NCBI RefSeq assembly: GCF_026625985.1 | Contig: NZ_CP113116.1 | Location: forward strand, 310,001 to 374,000 | Reading direction: 5' to 3' | DNA: 64,000 bases | From: Mycobacterium sp. Aquia_213 | GTDB taxonomy: Bacteria > Actinomycetota > Actinomycetes > Mycobacteriales > Mycobacteriaceae | Shown: one piece after another, positions 6,860 to 15,904 of the stretch | How the letters are laid out: each line of letters opens with the position of its first letter | Numbering within the stretch: position 1 is the first letter of the stretch | Position numbers and translations under genes: made by a program | Notes under the pieces: generated by a model | What the model saw: only the letters and a program-made list of their open reading frames with translations | Told to the model about the DNA's origin: nothing | Databases searched by the model: none

Positions 6860-8188
6860 ATGCGCACAACGCCCGGGGGCACCATGACACCGTCGACTCT
6901 GCTGGTAACCGACGATGGCCTGCCGCGTGGCGTGTCGGGGGCCGCCGATCCGCATTTCGCGAACGTGGTCCAGAAATTTGCGCAGCAGTTCCCGGGGCGA
7001 CGGCTCGGCGGGGGCGCCCTGTCCGTGTACGTCGATGGTGTTCCGGTCGTCGACGTCTGGACCGGGTGGTCGGACCGGGCCGGGACACAGCCCTGGACCG
7101 CCGACACCGGCGCGATGGTGTTCTCGGCGACCAAGGGTGTCGCCTCGACGGTGATTCATCGGTTGGCCGATCGGGGCCTGTTGTCCTACGACGACCCCGT
7201 CGCGGAGTACTGGCCCGACTTCGCGGCCAATGGCAAGGAAGAGATCACCGTGCGCGATGTGCTGCGGCATCGAGCCGGGCTGTCGCATCTGCGCGGTGTC
7301 ACCAAGACGGAGCTGATGGACCACCTGGCGATGGAAGCGCGGCTGGCCGCCGCGCCCGTCGACCATCTGCGGGGCGTGCAGGCCTATCACGCGCTGACGT
7401 ATGGCTGGCTGCTGTCCGGGTTGGCCCGGGCGGTCACGGGCAAAGGCATGCGCGAGCTGATTCGTCAGGAGGTCGCGCGTCCGCTCAACACCGACGGCCT
7501 GCATCTGGGCCGCCCGCCCGTGGGCTCGCCGACCACACCCGCGCAGATCCTGATGCCGCAGAAAGGAATTGTGCGGACCCCGCTGCTCAACTTCGTCGCA
7601 CCGAGGGTGGCCAACATGCGGTACTCGGGGGCGCTGGGCGCGATGTACTTCCCGGGGATCATGTCTCTGATGCAGGGCGACACCCCGTTCCTGGACGGCG
7701 AGATCCCCGCGGCCAACGGAGTGGTGACCGGCCGCGCGCTGGCCAAGATGTATGCCGTGCTGGCCAACGACGGCCGCATCGACGGCAAGAAGTACTTGTC
7801 CAAGGAGCTGGCACGCGGGCTGACCGGGCAGGCGCGAATCAAGTGGCCGGACGCAAACATGGTGGTGCCCATGCCCTTTCACCTCGGCTACCACGAATCG
7901 CCGGTGCCCGGTCTGTTGCGCGGGTTCGGGCACGTGGGCCTGGGCGGGACGCTCGGCTGGGCCGACCCCGAGGTGGGCGGCTCGTTCGGATACGTGCACA
8001 ACCGGCTGCTGACGTCGCGGGTGTTCGACATGGGATCGTTCGCCGGGCTCGCCGGTCCGTTGCGCTCCGCGATGGAGGCCGCCCGGCACCGGGGTCCGGT
8101 CGAGGTGCCCCAACTCGGTGCGACCTATCCCAAGCCCGGCCGGCGACGGACGGCCGCGCCGGCGCGGGCTGCGTCGGGCGAGGGCTAG
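6860..8188 (+). CDS. Serine hydrolase of the beta-lactamase/LipE-type esterase family
   Basis: A 442-residue cytoplasmic-looking protein of the class C beta-lactamase fold. The SxxK nucleophile motif is Ser89-Lys92 in VFSATKG. A Tyr motif occurs in YHALTYGWLLSG and a GHVGLGG stretch replaces the C-terminal KTG-like motif. DGLPRGVSGAADPHF near the start and EIPAANGVVTGRALAKMY closely resemble what I remember of M. tuberculosis LipE (Rv3775). Members hydrolyse short-chain esters. ATG 6860 is used; ATG 6884 (MTPSTLL) is an alternative and neither has a strong ribosome site. The stop overlaps the stop of the convergent gene (CTAG 8185-8188). Confidence 0.85.
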   Translation: MRTTPGGTMTPSTLLVTDDGLPRGVSGAADPHFANVVQKFAQQFPGRRLGGGALSVYVDGVPVVDVWTGWSDRAGTQPWTADTGAMVFSATKGVASTVIHRLADRGLLSYDDPVAEYWPDFAANGKEEITVRDVLRHRAGLSHLRGVTKTELMDHLAMEARLAAAPVDHLRGVQAYHALTYGWLLSGLARAVTGKGMRELIRQEVARPLNTDGLHLGRPPVGSPTTPAQILMPQKGIVRTPLLNFVAPRVANMRYSGALGAMYFPGIMSLMQGDTPFLDGEIPAANGVVTGRALAKMYAVLANDGRIDGKKYLSKELARGLTGQARIKWPDANMVVPMPFHLGYHESPVPGLLRGFGHVGLGGTLGWADPEVGGSFGYVHNRLLTSRVFDMGSFAGLAGPLRSAMEAARHRGPVEVPQLGATYPKPGRRRTAAPARAASGEG

Positions 8189-9240
8189 ATCTTCGCGAAG
8201 CCGCGCGGCAGCGTCAGCGGAAGGTCGGCGTAGGTAGCGATGCCGGGTGCCGCGGCGACCACGGCCGGAATCGCGTTGATGGCGGGCACGGCCGTCATGA
8301 TGTGGCCGAGGTCCATGAATTCCTCGAGCGTCGTCGCCTCGAAGTACGGCGGCGGCAGGAATCCGACCTTGGTCGTCACCGTCGGCTGACCGTCGATCTG
8401 GATGACCCAGCCGTCCTGCTCGATCTGCCAGTCGGGTTCCAGGGTCTGCCCCTTTTTCCACCGGACGTTGAGGTCGATCAGGGTCTTGCCGTTCACGATG
8501 CCCTGCCAGCTGATGTAGGTGCCCGCGACGTGTCCGGCGGGGATGGTCCAGGACGCCATTTCGAGGTCGGCGGTGGTTTGGGCGAACTCGGCGACGCATT
8601 TGACCTCGTCGAGCTCGACGCCGAGCGCGTCGGCCACCAGCCGGACGGCCTCGCCGAAGATCGCGGTGCCCTTGGCGGCCATCGCCGGCAGCTCCGGATG
8701 GTCGATCGGCTGGCCGAAACCGACCGGCTTCTCGGTCTCCGGGGAGTCGTAGAACGTGGTGTCGGCGGCTTCGTTGACGGTGACCTTGTCGACGCGGTTG
8801 CACACCATCGCCGAGACGATGGCCAGTAGCTCGGCGAAGCCCGGGCTGACGCCGGACCCGAAGATCGTCGAGCCGCCCTTCTCGCAGGCCTCGAGGAGCC
8901 GGTCGCGGCCGTCGCCCAGGTTGTGGCCGGTGATGAACGACGCCGTGGTCACCACGTTGACGCCCGCGGACAAGATCTGGACCAGCTCGTCGACGTTGAT
9001 CCACATCGGGTTGTAGACCACGCAATCCGGTTTCAGCGCGAGCAGCGCGTCGATGTCATTGGTCGCGGCGACCCCCAGCGGGGCGATGCCGACCAATTCG
9101 CCGGCATCACGTCCGACCTTGTCCGGAGACCAGGCGAAGCATCCGACCAGTTCCAGGATGGGGTTGTCGGCGATCGACTTGAGCGAGCTTTTGCCCACGT
9201 TTCCGGTGTTCCACTGAACGACTCGATAGTTGTTTGGCAC
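8185..9240 (-). CDS. DapB-like NAD(P)-binding oxidoreductase
   Basis: The protein has 351 residues from GTG 9240 (VPNNYRVVQWNTGNVGK). The N-terminal Rossmann motif is GNVGKSSLKSI. The middle part (PDCVVYNPMW, GVNVVTTASF, GSGVSPGFAELLA) follows the dihydrodipicolinate reductase-like group that includes amine dehydrogenase-type enzymes. Mycobacteria carry several such paralogues without assigned substrates. True lysine-pathway DapB is shorter, about 245 residues, so this is probably not the lysine enzyme. Alternative starts up to 180 bases upstream lack the family sequence. Confidence 0.75.
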   Translation of the reverse strand: MPNNYRVVQWNTGNVGKSSLKSIADNPILELVGCFAWSPDKVGRDAGELVGIAPLGVAATNDIDALLALKPDCVVYNPMWINVDELVQILSAGVNVVTTASFITGHNLGDGRDRLLEACEKGGSTIFGSGVSPGFAELLAIVSAMVCNRVDKVTVNEAADTTFYDSPETEKPVGFGQPIDHPELPAMAAKGTAIFGEAVRLVADALGVELDEVKCVAEFAQTTADLEMASWTIPAGHVAGTYISWQGIVNGKTLIDLNVRWKKGQTLEPDWQIEQDGWVIQIDGQPTVTTKVGFLPPPYFEATTLEEFMDLGHIMTAVPAINAIPAVVAAAPGIATYADLPLTLPRGFAKI

Positions 9241-9269
9241 TCGCTCAGCATAGGGAATTGTTCGCACGC

Positions 9270-10391
9270 TTAATAGGCGGCCTCGGAAGCCAAAATCTCG
9301 GCCAGAAACGCGTCGGCCGGCGGCCGGCCCAGCCTGGCGTGTGCCCAACGGCGGATCCGTTCCCGGGTCTCGCGGGTCTCGGTCGTGTCGGCTCCGACGA
9401 TCACCGCGGTCGCCGTCCAATCGTGATCCCAGGCGGCGGATTCGGTCAGCGGCTGCTGCGCGGCGTCGACCAGCGGGAGGAGCGCACGGCCCTCGCCGTC
9501 CAGAACGCCGGCACCGCTGATCGCGCCCGACTGCAATCGCACCGCGATGCCGGAGGGCAGGTCGGGCCCGATGATCGCCGCACGCACCACAGCCCCCGAC
9601 GCCTCGACGTTCCAGTCGACGGTGTTCTCGCCCGCATCGAAGATGGCCGCGGGCACCGCGGTCCAGTTGATGGAGGCGACGCCCCGGGCGATCGACGCCG
9701 CGCTCCGGGGGCCCGTGTCGGCGCCCGCGGCCAGCGCGTAGTCGTCGCGGCGCCCGCTCGGTATCGCCAACGCCACACTCGAATCGTCAAGAGCGGCAAT
9801 CAGTTCCGCCCACGCATCGTCGTCCACACCGACCTCGTCGGCCAGTTCGGCGCCCGCGCGTACCAGGTTCGCGATCCGCCCATCGTCGCTGCGGACATAG
9901 CTGAACAGCGCCGTGGCGTGCGGCGCCAGCAGCCCGGTCACGTCCGAATCCAGCGTGTCGTCGGCGAAGAAGTCCTGTGCGCCGGCAGTCAGCAGCGCGA
10001 CCTCGACGTCGAGCAGCGCGTGGTCCAGGCCGGCAATGCCGTCCCGCTGACTCGCCGGCCACCAGCGCCGCAGCCAATGCCCGACGGCCAGCCGGCGCAG
10101 CGGGCCCACCGAACCCGGCACGATCTCGACGCCGGTCAGCTCGACACTGGCCGCGCCGTCCGCCGTGTCCGCGGCCGCAGCCAGCGCAACGTGCCCGGCT
10201 TCACCGAACACCCGCCACAGCCAGTCCGCGCGCGACAGATCGGTGAAGGTGATCTGGGCGCGCTCTTCGCCGGGCGGATCGTCGATCGTCCAGGACAGTA
10301 CGGCGCCACTGACTTCCAGCACGGCGGCCAGCGGCGTGTGGGCGCTGGCCGGCCCGACCGTCCAAAGGCCGGAATCGGCAACCAATTTCAT
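9270..10391 (-). CDS. Protein of unknown function in CHAT/TPR cassette
   Basis: I do not recognise this 373-residue protein. It starts at ATG 10391 (MKLVADSGLWTVG), and the ATGA at 10388-10391 overlaps the stop of the gene upstream, so the two are translationally coupled. It is acidic and alanine-rich with no signal peptide or membrane helix. Two regions rich in beta-type segments (about residues 15-130 and 265-330) flank a helical middle. The C terminus has ETRERIRRWAHARLGRPP. The tight overlap suggests that its product works with the 439-residue neighbour. Two similarly overlapped genes, for CHAT and TPR proteins, lie 0.4 kb upstream. Confidence 0.7.
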   Translation of the reverse strand: MKLVADSGLWTVGPASAHTPLAAVLEVSGAVLSWTIDDPPGEERAQITFTDLSRADWLWRVFGEAGHVALAAAADTADGAASVELTGVEIVPGSVGPLRRLAVGHWLRRWWPASQRDGIAGLDHALLDVEVALLTAGAQDFFADDTLDSDVTGLLAPHATALFSYVRSDDGRIANLVRAGAELADEVGVDDDAWAELIAALDDSSVALAIPSGRRDDYALAAGADTGPRSAASIARGVASINWTAVPAAIFDAGENTVDWNVEASGAVVRAAIIGPDLPSGIAVRLQSGAISGAGVLDGEGRALLPLVDAAQQPLTESAAWDHDWTATAVIVGADTTETRETRERIRRWAHARLGRPPADAFLAEILASEAAY

Positions 10392-11707
10392 CCGGCCACC
10401 TGCAATTCCAGCATCGACTTGATGCGCTGGCGGTGATCGAGGCTGACCGATCGCGCGACCCCCTCCAGCAGCGACCGCACCTCGTCGACGTCGTCGCAGG
10501 GCTCCTGCCAGACGTCGCGCCCGTGCAGGCGGGCCCACAGGCGGCTGAGGTAGGGCGGTGCATACGCCGCCAGGTCGTCGACCACTTGGCGTTGCCGTGG
10601 ATGCATCGGGCCGCCCTCGGCGAGATAACGCCGGGCGTGCAGGACATACGCCTCCTTGCGCAGCCGCGCCTGGATCTGCGCCGCCAGCGCGTAGCGGCTC
10701 GCGACGGTTCGGTCCAGCGGCGCCAGCTCGACCGCGACCTCGATTCCGGCCACCAGGGTGGCCTGCTTGTCCTCGGACAGCAGGCCCCAGGGTGCACAGG
10801 CGCGGTCGACTTCTTCTTCGCAGAGCAACGGGATGTCGGGCAGGGCGTCGCGGTCCAGGGCGCGGCGCAGCGTCGCGCGCACCCGGTCCACCACGCTGCG
10901 ATCCAGCGGGCGGTCGCCGTCGGCGCCGCCGGAAACACGCGGGAGCCGTTGCGGTGCAACCGAACTCAATCCCAGCTTGACGATCGACCAGGGCAGCTCG
11001 GCCGATTCGATGCGGACCAAAGCGCCCAGATTGTACGGGGTGGTGTCGCTGATCATCGCCGACCAGACCCGCTGGCGGGCGGTTGCGGCGCGGTGGCCGT
11101 GTGCGGGCCCGAGCACGGTGCCGAGCTCGGCCAGAAACGGAGCCGTCACGGTCTGGCCCGGCCGCACGTCACGCCAACTGCGCTCAAGCTGATCGGTCAG
11201 CGTGGCCACGACATCGGGGCCTGCCACGTACTGGTGCAAGACTTCGATCGCGGTGCGGTCGCGGCCCTGGTGAATCTCGCCGAGCACGGTGGCCGCGGTC
11301 TCGCGATCTTCCGGTGCCGGTGAGCCTTTGGTGACCGCGAGCTCGTAGCACACCGGGAAGTAGAGCTCCTGGGCATTTCCGGAACGGATCCGCTGCCTGC
11401 GGCGCTCGAGCTTGAGGACCTCGAACCATGCTGCGGTAGCGCGTAATTCGGATGCGTTGCCCACGATCACTTCGTGCATTGCCGCGGCGGTGTCGGGGGT
11501 GACCACCGGGGCCGAATACTGCGGGTTGGACCGGAGCCGGAGCACCAACGGGTCGAGGATGCGTTTGACGGTCCGGGTCAACGGCCCGCCGTCGTCGCTA
11601 CTGAGCACTTCGACGCCGAGCCCGATTGCCCGCCACGCCTGGTCGATCACCGACCGGCGTGGGTGGCCTGCGGCCACGGTGGTGGCCAGCTGCGGGTCCG
11701 CGCTCAT
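10388..11707 (-). CDS. Protein of unknown function, coupled to the preceding cassette gene
   Basis: A 439-residue soluble protein of unknown family. It looks mainly helical and rich in Arg and Glu, for example KLERRRQRIRSGNAQELYF and IQARLRKEAYVLHARRYL. A short stretch, LYFPVCYELAVTKG, may be a core strand pair. ATG 11707 is used; GTG 11713 two codons earlier is possible. It overlaps the 373-residue gene by 4 bases and lies next to the divergent 101-residue gene. No catalytic motif was found by eye. Confidence 0.7.
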   Translation of the reverse strand: MSADPQLATTVAAGHPRRSVIDQAWRAIGLGVEVLSSDDGGPLTRTVKRILDPLVLRLRSNPQYSAPVVTPDTAAAMHEVIVGNASELRATAAWFEVLKLERRRQRIRSGNAQELYFPVCYELAVTKGSPAPEDRETAATVLGEIHQGRDRTAIEVLHQYVAGPDVVATLTDQLERSWRDVRPGQTVTAPFLAELGTVLGPAHGHRAATARQRVWSAMISDTTPYNLGALVRIESAELPWSIVKLGLSSVAPQRLPRVSGGADGDRPLDRSVVDRVRATLRRALDRDALPDIPLLCEEEVDRACAPWGLLSEDKQATLVAGIEVAVELAPLDRTVASRYALAAQIQARLRKEAYVLHARRYLAEGGPMHPRQRQVVDDLAAYAPPYLSRLWARLHGRDVWQEPCDDVDEVRSLLEGVARSVSLDHRQRIKSMLELQVAG

Positions 11708-11790
11708 CAGCACAGGATAGGGGCATTCGGAAAATACCGGCAGCCAAAAAGTTGGGTTCGGTAGCCGCGCGGCACACCGATCCTGGATGC

Positions 11791-12096
11791 ATGAAGAAGC
11801 TGATGACAGTGCTGGCCCGGTTCGCGTTCTGGCGGCGTGGCGACGCCGTAGGTCGTACCGTCGGCGTCGGTACGGTCCGCAAGGTCGCCGGCGAGCGGCA
11901 GGTTTTCATCGAAGTGGTCGCGGTGTCCGGTGAGACGTTCATCGGCAGACTGGCGCGCTGCGAGGACGATCCGGACGTGTCGGTGCTGCGGCCCGGCCTG
12001 GTTGTGCTGGTTGCGTTCGATCCGGCTGCCCGCGAGAAACTTTCGCTGCCCGACGATGTATTGGCCGTCCATGCGTCGTGGCTGGCCGCGGTCTGA
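11791..12096 (+). CDS. 101-residue small basic protein, function unknown
   Basis: The frame from ATG 11791 begins MKKLMTVLARFAFWRRGDAV. The rest reads like a small beta-barrel (GRTVGVGTVRKV, VFIEVVAVSGETFIGRLA, LRPGLVVLVAFDPAAREKL), reminiscent of OB-fold or NfeD-type C-terminal domains, but this is only a resemblance. It is the only plus-strand gene inside a group of minus-strand cassette genes, is divergent from the 439-residue gene, and converges with the CHAT gene with a 3-base gap. Confidence 0.6.
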   Translation: MKKLMTVLARFAFWRRGDAVGRTVGVGTVRKVAGERQVFIEVVAVSGETFIGRLARCEDDPDVSVLRPGLVVLVAFDPAAREKLSLPDDVLAVHASWLAAV

Positions 12097-12099
12097 GCG

Positions 12100-13470
12100 C
12101 TAGCGTGCGCCGTCGACCGCGAAGGTGACCAGCGCGGCCCAATACAGCGGGTTTGCGGTGCGGTCGCCGTCGCGCCAACGCCGCATCTGTTCGCGCTGCC
12201 ATCGATTCACCGCGGACCCGGCGTCGTCGGCTTCGTGCGCGTGGTCGACGGCGGCGACCACATCGGCCATCGGATCGGCCGCGTCGCCGTCCCTGGCCGC
12301 GAATTGGCGGTAGGCAGCCGTGGTGGGCAGCGACCACAGCGTGGCGGTCACCAACTGCGCGCCACCCAGAATCATCGCCGCGACCAGACCGGTAGCCTCG
12401 TCGAATCGATAGTCCCCGCCCGATCCGCAGGCCAGCAGGGCTACCCGCGGAGGCATCGGCATTCGCAACGACATCAGGTCCGACGCCGTGAGCGGGCGGT
12501 GATCGCCGATGGTGTCGGCGTCGCCCGGGGCCGCCGCCGTACAGGCCAAGTGCAGCGCGGCGCGGTCGGCCTGGGCGGCGTGATCGTGCTGTGCGTCTGC
12601 AGAACTCGCGTGGCCGACGTAGAGCAGTCTGCTGGGTGTCCGCTCCAGCATGCCGGCCAGCCAGCCGCGGTCGGCGTCCTGACGGCGGAACAGGTCGACC
12701 GCCGCGTCGACGCCGGGCAGCACCGCACGGTGGGCCATCAGTTCGGAAAAGTGGTGTGCCAATTGCGTTTCCGCTGACGGCCTGCCGAGCACCGACCCGA
12801 GTGCGGAGTCGGGGCGTTGTCCGGGCACGCGCGGGTCGAGGACCAGGACCGGCGGGCGATCGTGGCGGGCATCCCAGCGCGCCGGTGTGCGCGGTGCGTG
12901 CACGATGTTCGCCGGCACCGCCATCAGCACGTCCACCAACTCCATCAGCCGATGGCCGTCGGTGTGATCGCTGATATTCGTGAGCTGCCAAGGGATCCGG
13001 GCGGCCACCCGCCCGCTACGGGTGATGGCGTCCTGGCGGGCACGTACCAATTCCTCTTTGCTCGGGCCCGATTTCGGCACCGCCAGCAGGTTCCATGGGA
13101 CGCGGGCCAGGCGCGCGCTGGGGGCCACGAACAGCGTGGCGCGCGGCGAGGCCACGCACTCCGTCAACAGCTGCCAGCCCTGTGTCGATATCAGCAGCAC
13201 ACCCAGAATGTAGGCGACGGTGAGCTCGGTGCCCGGATTCGCGAAAGGGCCAGTGGCCAAGGCCCGCTCGATGGCGTCGCGGCGGCTCTCGCTGCCGTGT
13301 GGCTCGGGGATGGCGTCGGTCAGCTCCTCGATGGCGGCCAACAGCAGGGGCTCCTCCACCACCCAGGTGACGGTCCGCGACGGCTGCCCGACGATCCGCA
13401 GGCTGCCGTAGGTGGCGATGCCGACGTCGGCGTACCGCAGGACAAGAGTGAGCCGGTCCGCCTCGCTCAT
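12100..13470 (-). CDS. CHAT-domain protein (caspase-like peptidase fold)
   Basis: A 456-residue protein starting at ATG 13470. The C-terminal half has the CHAT signatures: His287 in LLYVGHASS and Cys348 in VALLACGSGGD, followed by a helix and the strand GGAQLVTATLWSLP. This His/Cys dyad is the one expected of CHAT proteases, which belong to the caspase clan and are found with TPR proteins, as in HetF and the gasdermin- or CRISPR-linked TPR-CHAT proteases. The N-terminal half (residues 1-230) is a distinct region with no recognised domain. The start ATGA overlaps the stop of the TPR gene. Confidence 0.85.
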   Translation of the reverse strand: MSEADRLTLVLRYADVGIATYGSLRIVGQPSRTVTWVVEEPLLLAAIEELTDAIPEPHGSESRRDAIERALATGPFANPGTELTVAYILGVLLISTQGWQLLTECVASPRATLFVAPSARLARVPWNLLAVPKSGPSKEELVRARQDAITRSGRVAARIPWQLTNISDHTDGHRLMELVDVLMAVPANIVHAPRTPARWDARHDRPPVLVLDPRVPGQRPDSALGSVLGRPSAETQLAHHFSELMAHRAVLPGVDAAVDLFRRQDADRGWLAGMLERTPSRLLYVGHASSADAQHDHAAQADRAALHLACTAAAPGDADTIGDHRPLTASDLMSLRMPMPPRVALLACGSGGDYRFDEATGLVAAMILGGAQLVTATLWSLPTTAAYRQFAARDGDAADPMADVVAAVDHAHEADDAGSAVNRWQREQMRRWRDGDRTANPLYWAALVTFAVDGAR

Positions 13471-15191
13471 GGCCAGGTCGACCAGGCGGGTTCGGCGGCG
13501 GTGACGTCGCGGCCGTAGCGCTGCAGCGCCAGCGCGCGATAGTGACTCATGATCGGCGGGCTGTCGGGTTGCATCTGTAGCGGTGGCAACGGGCCGAGCC
13601 GGGTGAGCGAGCGGCCGGCGCCCACGGACGGGCCGGCGGCAGCCAGCGCCGGTTCCAGGTCGGTGTCCACGAGCACCGTGGCGGTGGCCGTCGATGCCCA
13701 TTCGCCGATTGCCGCCCGCTGTGGATCGGTGTCGAAAGTGCCTCGTGCGCTGTGATATTCGACCAACTCACTGATCAGCTGGGTGTTCTCCCACTCGTAC
13801 GCGACGGCGAAGGCCCCGGCCAGGATGGGTGCCGAAATGCTAGTTGCCCAGCGCGCTCTTGCGTCGGCGTCCGCGATCGAAAAACGCACCGAATCGACTG
13901 CCAACGCGGCCGGGACCTTGAGCTCCGCCGCCTGTTCGAGTTTGGTCATGCCGCGCCAGTATTCGGGCGTGCCGACCTCGCCCTGCAGGATGCCGAGCCC
14001 CGCGGCCTGCCGCGCCTCGGTTTCCTCCAGCGGTTCGTCGGGATCGCCCGAGCTGTCGAAACCGAGGTCCGCCAACGCATCCGCACGCCACACCGTGCCG
14101 AGGTGATTGTCGAGTTGGGCGTACTGCAGCCAACTGCTGCGTGGTGACGAGTCGAGTAGTTCCCGAGCCTGGGCGATCAGCTCGACCGCCTCGGCGAACC
14201 GGCTCCAAAATATCGCGATCCAGCTGCGCTGCAACAAGATACGGTGTAAGTACAACGGCTTGCCCAGCTCACGCCAGTGTCGTTCGGCATGCTCCCAGGA
14301 CTCGTCGGCGGCTTGGAGTTCGCCGGTCGCCAGCCGGGTGAGTCCCATATACAGCCAGCACCGGGCGACGTCGTGGGCCCGCTCGTATCGCGCGATAACC
14401 GGGTATGCCTCGGAGACCAGCTGCTCGGTCCCCGCGTGGTCGCTGACCAACCAGCGCGCGGCCGCGCGCTCTAATTGCGTTCTGGCATCGGCTAATTCCC
14501 ATCCCCGGGCCCGAGCCCTGGCCCCGGCGCGACGCAGCCAGGGCTCGGCTTCGGCCAGTCGCCCCGTCTCGACGCAGAACCTGCCATAGTCGGTGGCCGC
14601 GGCCACCCGCAGCTGGTCGTCGAATTCGGTGTCGTCGAGACGGTCGATCGCATCGAGCACCTGCTCCCACAACGGCACCGACCGCATATGCAGGTCGTCG
14701 TCGCACAGCGCGGCCGCGCACAAGACCTGTGCATGGACGATCAGATGCGTGTGTTCGTGGGCCAGGTCGGGAAACGCGTCGTCGGCCCGGCTCAACTCGG
14801 CCAGCGCCGCCTCGGCGCCTTCGTGATCGCCCTGGGCGGCGGCCAGGCCGGTCTGCAGGAACTGAGCTCGTCGCGAATAGCGGCGGATCATCCGGGCTAT
14901 GTCGGCCGCGGGCAGCGACACCTGACTGGCGGCTTCCGGCGTGGTGCCGGCGATGATTCCCGAGTAGATCGCCAGACAGTCGCGGATGCGCCGGATGCAT
15001 TCGTGCACTCCGTCATTCGCGCCCCGCGCCAGGTAGATGTCGCCCAGCTGCGCGAAGACCTCCAGGATCAGGTCGTCGCGGTCTTCGGCCTCGATCGCGG
15101 GGACCAGGGACAGCAAGAGGTCCCGGGCGCCGGTCTCGTCGGCGACCAGTGCCAGGCGGCGGGCTCGCTCTAATTCGCCGGAGATCGACAC
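13467..15191 (-). CDS. TPR-repeat protein partnered with CHAT protein
   Basis: A 574-residue, almost wholly helical protein. Repeated paired helices with TPR spacing are visible, for example LAAAQGDHEGAEAALAELSR, YGRFCVETGRLAEAEPWLRR, GLTRLATGELQAADESWEHA and SRFAEAVELIAQARELLDSS. The C-terminal 120 residues lack repeats and may form a separate binding part. TPR arrays are scaffolds that sense or hold peptides and commonly regulate CHAT proteases, either fused or from an adjacent gene. Here the gene lies directly upstream of the CHAT gene with a 4-base ATGA overlap, so the two proteins probably form a complex. Confidence 0.8.
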   Translation of the reverse strand: MSISGELERARRLALVADETGARDLLLSLVPAIEAEDRDDLILEVFAQLGDIYLARGANDGVHECIRRIRDCLAIYSGIIAGTTPEAASQVSLPAADIARMIRRYSRRAQFLQTGLAAAQGDHEGAEAALAELSRADDAFPDLAHEHTHLIVHAQVLCAAALCDDDLHMRSVPLWEQVLDAIDRLDDTEFDDQLRVAAATDYGRFCVETGRLAEAEPWLRRAGARARARGWELADARTQLERAAARWLVSDHAGTEQLVSEAYPVIARYERAHDVARCWLYMGLTRLATGELQAADESWEHAERHWRELGKPLYLHRILLQRSWIAIFWSRFAEAVELIAQARELLDSSPRSSWLQYAQLDNHLGTVWRADALADLGFDSSGDPDEPLEETEARQAAGLGILQGEVGTPEYWRGMTKLEQAAELKVPAALAVDSVRFSIADADARARWATSISAPILAGAFAVAYEWENTQLISELVEYHSARGTFDTDPQRAAIGEWASTATATVLVDTDLEPALAAAGPSVGAGRSLTRLGPLPPLQMQPDSPPIMSHYRALALQRYGRDVTAAEPAWSTWP

Positions 15192-15279
15192 GGCTGCATC
15201 ATAAGTCTCGAATGTGCCCTGGACAGCCCGGTGCGGCGGACGGGTGAGTGAGGCCGTCCGCCGCCCGGAGTGAAACCGA

Positions 15280-15765
15280 TTAACCGCACGTCACCTTGAT
15301 GCTGAAGTCCTTGGTGATCATGCCGGCCATCGGGTTTTTCAGGTCGGCGCCCTGCGCCTGACCGGTGATGGTGTAGGTCTTGCCGTCGACCGCCACGTCG
15401 GCCGATCCGACCTTCCCGCCCATGCTGTTGGCGACCGACAGGGCGTTGCCGTCAACAACCAGGGCCAACGACTCGACCTTCGGGGTCGCTTCGTCGGTCA
15501 TCACGACGGCGAGCGCCTGCTGCGCACCGCCGGTGGAGCCGCTACCGATGTCGATCTTGCCGCCCTGCTTCACACAGGTCACCGAGGCGGGGTTGACGCC
15601 GGCCAAGTCGGAGCCGCCGACCTTGACCTGAGCACCGCTGCTCCCGGAGGCGACACTGGGGGCTGTGCTCGACGCCGGGCTGGCTGTGTGGCCGCCGCTC
15701 GAGCAGCCCACCACGGCCGCAGCCACGCCAAGGGTTCCGATTGCGCCCACGAGAAGACGTTTCAC
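15280..15765 (-). CDS. LpqH-family (19 kDa antigen-like) lipoprotein
   Basis: A 161-residue lipoprotein starting at GTG 15765 (VKRLLVGAIGTLG), with AAGGAAGGAA directly upstream on the minus strand. The signal ends in a lipobox, AVVGC, with the acylated Cys at residue 21, followed by a Ser/Ala/Thr-rich linker. The mature domain (VTCVKQGGKIDIGSG, MTDEATPKVESLAL, KTYTITGQAQG, NPMAGMITKDFSIKVTCG) follows the LpqH pattern, including the two Cys residues that bracket the domain. LpqH proteins are surface lipoproteins recognised by TLR2; their cellular function is uncertain. This is likely a paralogue rather than LpqH itself. Confidence 0.88.
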   Translation of the reverse strand: MKRLLVGAIGTLGVAAAVVGCSSGGHTASPASSTAPSVASGSSGAQVKVGGSDLAGVNPASVTCVKQGGKIDIGSGSTGGAQQALAVVMTDEATPKVESLALVVDGNALSVANSMGGKVGSADVAVDGKTYTITGQAQGADLKNPMAGMITKDFSIKVTCG

Positions 15766-15904
15766 TGCAGTTCCTTCCTTCATGCGTCGCCCCGTTGGCG
15801 TCGTCATGGGAGCAAGTACAGAACGCCGGTGTTGCTACCGATCCCAATATTTGGGTGCAGCCGGTAGGCTCCGTCGGCGGGGACCCGATGAAGGGAGAGA
15901 GCCG

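Noticed and set aside
6824..9025. 733-codon minus-strand frame opposite the LipE-like gene
   Set aside because: It is antisense to a protein with a clear SxxK catalytic motif and runs into the DapB-like gene; its composition is Arg/Gly/Pro/Gln-rich, typical of shadow frames.
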